A stretch of 64,000 nucleotides of DNA, from the NCBI RefSeq assembly GCF_022662305.1, contig NZ_JAKNQH010000003.1, positions 62,001-126,000 on the forward strand, written 5' to 3'. The translations under genes and the position numbers were made by a program. Below, piece after piece: positions 60,535-64,000 of this stretch (positions are counted from its first letter, which is position 1; each line of letters opens with the position of its first letter). Under the pieces are notes generated by a model. It was not told the DNA's origin. It worked only from the letters and a program-made list of their open reading frames with translations, and searched no databases. This DNA is from Sphingomonas sp. BAUL-RG-20F-R05-02 (GTDB taxonomy: Bacteria; Pseudomonadota; Alphaproteobacteria; Sphingomonadales; Sphingomonadaceae).

Positions 60535-62169
60535 ATGCGGGACAGCGTTGTGTGCAGAGTATTGGCGGCGGTGGCGCTCGCGTTCGCGGCCCCGGCGGCG
60601 GCACGCGTTGTCGAGGTGCAGGCAGCGGCGCCGTCGCCCGCGCAACTCCCCGACGATCAGGCGGCGATGAAGGCGCACGTCATGTTCCTCGCCTCCGACG
60701 CGCTGCGCGGGCGCGAGGCGGGGACGCCGGAATATCGCATCGCCGCCGAATATGTCGCCTCGCGCTTCTTCGCGGCGGGCCTGAAGCCGGCGGGCGACAA
60801 GGGGGGCTATCTCCAGAGCGTGCCGCTGCTGCGCTATCAACCGGCCGATCACGGTGATCTGGTGCTGACCGCGAAGGGCGGTGCGCCGATGCCGCTGGTG
60901 TTCGGGCGCGATTTCGTACCAGGCGCAGTGCCGGGCAAGCCGCAATTCGCACTCGACGCGCCGGTGGTGTTCGTCGGGCAGGGCATCGTCGCGCCCAAAT
61001 ACAAACGCAACGATTATGCCGGTGTCGACGTGCGCGGCAAAATCGTCGCGTTCCTAGGCGAGACGCCGACCAGCTTCCAAAGCGAGGAGCGCGCGCATTT
61101 CGCCAGCCCCGCCACGCGCACCACGATCGCGGCCGAACACGGCGCGGTCGGCGCGATCCTGATCGAGCCGGGCAGCGTCAGCGAAGCCGGGTGGGACCGG
61201 GCGCGCATGACCTGGGCTTATCCGGACGGCACCGGCCACGTGGCGGGCGTACCGTTAATTGCGACAGTGAGCGGCGCGGGCGCGAGCAAGCTGTTCGCGC
61301 AGGCCCGCGCACCGTGGGAGAAGATTGCGCCGCGCGCCGACGATCCCACCGCCATCTTCAAGGCCGAGCAACTGCCGTCCGTCCTGACGGTGGCGCTCAA
61401 GACGTCATCCGAACCGCTCGAAAGCGCCAACGTCGCCGGGCTGTTGCCAGGCACCGACCCAACGCTGTCGCGCGAGGTCGTGGTGCTGTCCGCGCATCTC
61501 GATCATCTCGGCGTCGGCCCGCCGGTCAACGGCGACTCAATTTATAACGGGGCGGAGGACAACGCGGTCGGCATCGCCGCGTTGATCGAGGCGGCCAAGC
61601 GCTTTCGCGCCAGCGACATGCCGACGCGCCGCTCGATCCTGTTCCTCGCCGTCACCGCAGAGGAGGAGGGGCTGATCGGCTCCGACTATTTCGCGCGCCA
61701 TCCCACCATGCCGGCGGCGAAGATCGTCGCCGACGTCAATTTCGACATGCCGATCCTGTCATACGCTTTTCAGGACATGACCGTGTTCGGCGCGAACCGG
61801 TCCTCGCTCGGGCCGATCGTGGCGCAGGCGGTGGCAGCACTGGGCGTGACGATGTCGCTCGACCCGGACCCTGCCGAGGGGTTTTTCGTGCGGTCGGATC
61901 ATTATCGTTTCGTGCAGCAGGGCATACCCTCGGTGTTCCTGTGGCCGGGGCAGGCGGGGCCGGGCAAGGCGGCGTTCGAGAACTTCCTCAAACACCGCTA
62001 TCACCAGCCCTCCGACGATCTGTCGCAGCCGATCGATTGGGCGCAAGGGTTGCGCTTCGTCGCGGCGAACTGCGCGATCACCCGTGCGATCGCCGACGCG
62101 CCCGACCGGCCGCGCTGGAACAAGGGCGACTTTTTCGGGCTGCTCTATGACGGGCCAGGGGCGAAATAA
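60535..62169 (+). CDS. Secreted M28 family metallopeptidase
   Basis: 544 residues with a signal peptide (VLAAVALAFAAPAAARVVEV). Zinc-aminopeptidase motifs: VVVLSAHLDHLGVGPPVNGDSIYNGAEDNAVGIAALIEAA (His and Asp ligands), FLAVTAEEEGLIGSDYFARHP (catalytic and ligand Glu) and NFDMPILS. A PA-like insert lies in the N-terminal half. It probably acts in the periplasm on peptides. It diverges from pepN across 86 nt and ends just before the epimerase. Confidence 0.88.
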   Translation: MRDSVVCRVLAAVALAFAAPAAARVVEVQAAAPSPAQLPDDQAAMKAHVMFLASDALRGREAGTPEYRIAAEYVASRFFAAGLKPAGDKGGYLQSVPLLRYQPADHGDLVLTAKGGAPMPLVFGRDFVPGAVPGKPQFALDAPVVFVGQGIVAPKYKRNDYAGVDVRGKIVAFLGETPTSFQSEERAHFASPATRTTIAAEHGAVGAILIEPGSVSEAGWDRARMTWAYPDGTGHVAGVPLIATVSGAGASKLFAQARAPWEKIAPRADDPTAIFKAEQLPSVLTVALKTSSEPLESANVAGLLPGTDPTLSREVVVLSAHLDHLGVGPPVNGDSIYNGAEDNAVGIAALIEAAKRFRASDMPTRRSILFLAVTAEEEGLIGSDYFARHPTMPAAKIVADVNFDMPILSYAFQDMTVFGANRSSLGPIVAQAVAALGVTMSLDPDPAEGFFVRSDHYRFVQQGIPSVFLWPGQAGPGKAAFENFLKHRYHQPSDDLSQPIDWAQGLRFVAANCAITRAIADAPDRPRWNKGDFFGLLYDGPGAK

Positions 62170-62990
62170 GCCGGCTGTTCGTCTTTGGGCTCGGTTATAC
62201 CGGGCAGGTGCTGGCGTCGCGGTTGCGCGGGGCCGGCTGGCACGTCGTGGGCACCGGGCGCGGCGGGACGATTGACTTCGGGGATGATGACGCCGTGCGC
62301 CGCGAACTGGCGGCGGCGACGCATGTGCTGTCGTCGGTGCCGCCGGTCGATGGGCTCGACCCGGTGCTGGAGCGGTATGTCGCGGGCGAGTCCGCGCGGT
62401 GGCTCGGCTATCTTTCCTCAACCGGCGTCTACGGCGATGCCGGCGGCGCGTGGGTCGACGAAAGCGCGCCCACCGGTACCGGCCGCCGCACCGCACGCGC
62501 CGCCGCCGATGCGGCGTGGCTAGCGATCGGCGCGCGCGTGTTTCGCCTGCCCGGCATCTACGGCCCCGGTCGTTCCGCGCTGGATCGGGTGGCAGGAGGC
62601 CGCGCGCATCGAACCGGCCTTGCGGAACAAGTGTTCAGCCGCGCGCATGTCGACGATATCGTCACCGGCGTGATCGCCGGGTTCGACGGGCCGCCCGGCG
62701 CGTACAACCTTGCCGACGATTTCCCGGCCAGTCAGGACGCGGTGGTCAGCTTCGCCGCGCACCTGCTCGGCCTGCCACCGCCGCCGCTGGTCGCGCTTGC
62801 CGATCTGCCGCCGATGGCGCGGGGCTTCTACGCCGAGAACCGCCGCATCGCCGCCGGCAAGGCCAAACGCCTGCTCGGCTGGACGCCGCGCTACCGCGAT
62901 TACCGCGCCGGCTTGCGTTCGGTCAGCGCGATGATCAGCCCGACAATCACCAGCCCCGCCCCCAGCATTGACAGTGGCGCCCAGCGATAG
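62166..62990 (+). CDS. NAD-dependent epimerase/dehydratase-like protein with uncertain start
   Basis: About 274 residues. The NAD motif FGLGYTGQVLASRLRGAGW lies at codons 62184-62240, upstream of the first standard start (GTG 62208), so GTG 62208 would remove the motif. Between the stop at 62148 and that motif only ATA (62166) and CTG (62175) are near-starts; AGGGG lies just before ATA. I placed the start at ATA 62166 as a working choice. Other parts are normal: STGVYGDAGGAWVDESAP, RLPGIYGPGRSALDR, SRAHVDDIVTGV. It is likely translated after the M28 gene; substrate unknown. Confidence 0.7.
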   Translation: MSRLFVFGLGYTGQVLASRLRGAGWHVVGTGRGGTIDFGDDDAVRRELAAATHVLSSVPPVDGLDPVLERYVAGESARWLGYLSSTGVYGDAGGAWVDESAPTGTGRRTARAAADAAWLAIGARVFRLPGIYGPGRSALDRVAGGRAHRTGLAEQVFSRAHVDDIVTGVIAGFDGPPGAYNLADDFPASQDAVVSFAAHLLGLPPPPLVALADLPPMARGFYAENRRIAAGKAKRLLGWTPRYRDYRAGLRSVSAMISPTITSPAPSIDSGAQR

Positions 62991-63814
62991 CCCTCGAACG
63001 CAGTCGACAGCGCCATCGCGATGACCGGCACCAGCACGCTCGAATACGCCGCCTTGGCCGGCCCGATCGCGCGGATCACGCCGTAATAGAGCGGAAACGC
63101 CAGTGCCGAGGCGACCAGCCCGAGGTACAAGGTGGCGAGCAGATAGGCCGGCGCAGTCGAGAACACCGGCGGCCCGAAGCTCACCCAGGCGAACGCGGCA
63201 TTGATGACCGCGCCGAGCAACATCGCCGCCGCGATCATCGGCACCATCGGATAGCGCTTCGCCGCCTGCGTCCCCTGCATGACGTTGCCGACCGACGCGG
63301 CGAGCGTACCGATCAGCGTCAGGCCGATTCCGGTCAGCGCCTCGCGTGGCCCGTGCGGATCGACCCGCGCTTCATGGACGAACAGTAACGCGATGCCGCC
63401 GATCGCGACGCCCGAGCCGAACAGGAGCTGGACGCCGAGCTTGCGCTTGAGGAACAGCCGCCCGAACACGGCATTGGGGAACAGCAGCAGCGCGAACACC
63501 ACCGCGACGAGCCCAGACGTGACGTGCTGCTCGCCGCGGTAGATAAAGTTGAAGTTCAGGCAGAATTGGAACAGCCCGAGCACCGCCGCAAAGCCCCAGC
63601 CGCGCGCATCGAGCGTGATCCGCTCGCCCCGCGCGAGCGTATAGGCCAGCATCGCCAGCCCCGCGACGGTGAAGCGGTAGGTGACCGACCAGCCGAGCGG
63701 CACCGCACCCAGTTGCCCGCGTATCACCAGCCAGGTCGAACCCCAGATCAGCGTGACGATCGCGAACGGGATCAGCACGGAAAGGCGAGTGGCCGAGGGC
63801 GGAACGACTGTCAT
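62900..63814 (-). CDS. EamA/DMT family transporter
   Basis: 304 residues from ATG 63814; the frame is open upstream but the extra part has no helices. Ten predicted helices in two EamA repeats: PFAIVTLIWGSTWLVIRGQLGAVPLGWSVTYRFTVAGLAMLAYTL, and RWAPLSMLGAGLVIVGLIIALTE near the end. Such proteins export amino acids or metabolites; substrate unknown. The 3' end overlaps the convergent epimerase by 91 nt. Confidence 0.85.
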   Translation of the reverse strand: MTVVPPSATRLSVLIPFAIVTLIWGSTWLVIRGQLGAVPLGWSVTYRFTVAGLAMLAYTLARGERITLDARGWGFAAVLGLFQFCLNFNFIYRGEQHVTSGLVAVVFALLLFPNAVFGRLFLKRKLGVQLLFGSGVAIGGIALLFVHEARVDPHGPREALTGIGLTLIGTLAASVGNVMQGTQAAKRYPMVPMIAAAMLLGAVINAAFAWVSFGPPVFSTAPAYLLATLYLGLVASALAFPLYYGVIRAIGPAKAAYSSVLVPVIAMALSTAFEGYRWAPLSMLGAGLVIVGLIIALTERKPAR

Positions 63815-63879
63815 AAGCCGCAGTATCGTGGCAGCGCGTCGGGGCAAGCGCGATTTGCTCGCCCGGTTACAAGCTCCGC

Positions 63880-64000
63880 TTATGGAAGCGCGGCGATCGC
63901 CTCGGCAAGCGGGCGGACTTCGGCCAGCGTGTGGTTCCACGACGTCACCAGCCGGATCTCGCCCGGTGCCCAATCGTAGAAGTCGAAGCCCAGCGCGCGC
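63880..64000 (-). CDS. Low-specificity threonine aldolase C-terminus (partial)
   Basis: The last 39 residues of a protein running off the right edge: ALGFDFYDWAPGEIRLVTSW then NHTLAEVRPLAEAIAAL. The FYDW...EIRLVTSW pattern is that of the C-terminal part of PLP-dependent low-specificity L-threonine aldolases. The fragment is too short to be certain of substrate. The stop is TAA at 63882-63880. Confidence 0.65.
   Translation of the reverse strand, partial: RALGFDFYDWAPGEIRLVTSWNHTLAEVRPLAEAIAALP

Noticed and set aside
1..64000. Insertion sequence, prophage, integron or attachment-site signals
   Set aside because: No transposase, integrase or phage genes and no long terminal inverted repeats were found; the gene order is coherent.

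Overview
The window is GC-rich and densely coded, with many 4-nt ATGA/GTGA stop-start overlaps. It looks like an alphaproteobacterial chromosome, most likely Sphingomonadales. The supports are the DUF3572-divK-rpmG neighbourhood, the lptC-lptA-lptB-rpoN block, the argH-lipoprotein-lysA block, and a flagellar set that uses FliA/FlgM/FliD/FliS/FlgN with an FlbD-type sigma-54 activator. Genus is inference. I see no rRNA, tRNA, CRISPR array, insertion sequence or prophage.

Region 1 (1-37.4 kb) is an almost complete flagellar locus. Leftward genes are flgBCDEFGHIJKL, then motAB, then a partial membrane glycosyltransferase coupled to motB. Rightward from the same divergent control region are a short PomA/PomB-like second stator pair, flgA, flgM, flgN, a flagellar lytic transglycosylase, flhA and fliA. 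Two flagellin genes on the minus strand follow. Then come flbD-fliEFGHIJ, fliK-fliLMNOPQR-flhB and fliDS. I see no chemotaxis genes, flhF/fleN, flaF or flbT in the window.

The promoters fit a two-tier cascade. GG-N10-GC sigma-54 boxes precede flgB, the flagellar transglycosylase gene, fliK and perhaps the second stator. Paired CGGCAA/TTGCCG half-sites, candidate FlbD operators, lie between flgB and the second stator and upstream of flbD. A sigma-28 pattern, TAAA or TTAA-N15-G(C/T)CGTT, precedes flgM, both flagellins, motA and fliD. The sigma-28 gene (fliA), its anti-sigma (flgM) and the sigma-54 gene (rpoN, 52.9 kb) are all in the window.

Region 2 (37.4-64 kb) is mostly housekeeping. It holds argH-lipoprotein-lysA-cysG-like, a TlpA-type thioredoxin lipoprotein, RidA, a HAD protein, DUF3572, divK, rpmG, a GDT1-family protein, Dps, a membrane metallophosphoesterase, and a PP_1105-type ATP-dependent DNA ligase. 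It continues with a thioredoxin-like protein, a Gly-rich double cold-shock protein, TerC, an RNase D-like exonuclease, lptC-lptA-lptB-rpoN, a ligase-associated exonuclease and Lhr-type helicase, pepN, an M28 peptidase, an NAD-dependent epimerase, an EamA transporter and the end of a threonine aldolase.

The most unusual items are the fliK gene with a ~0.83-kb internal tandem duplication that doubles its hook-length domain; the second stator, whose MotA-like subunit lacks the first transmembrane helix; a siroheme-synthase-like protein ending in a degenerate methyltransferase remnant; and an epimerase whose Rossmann motif lies upstream of any standard start codon.
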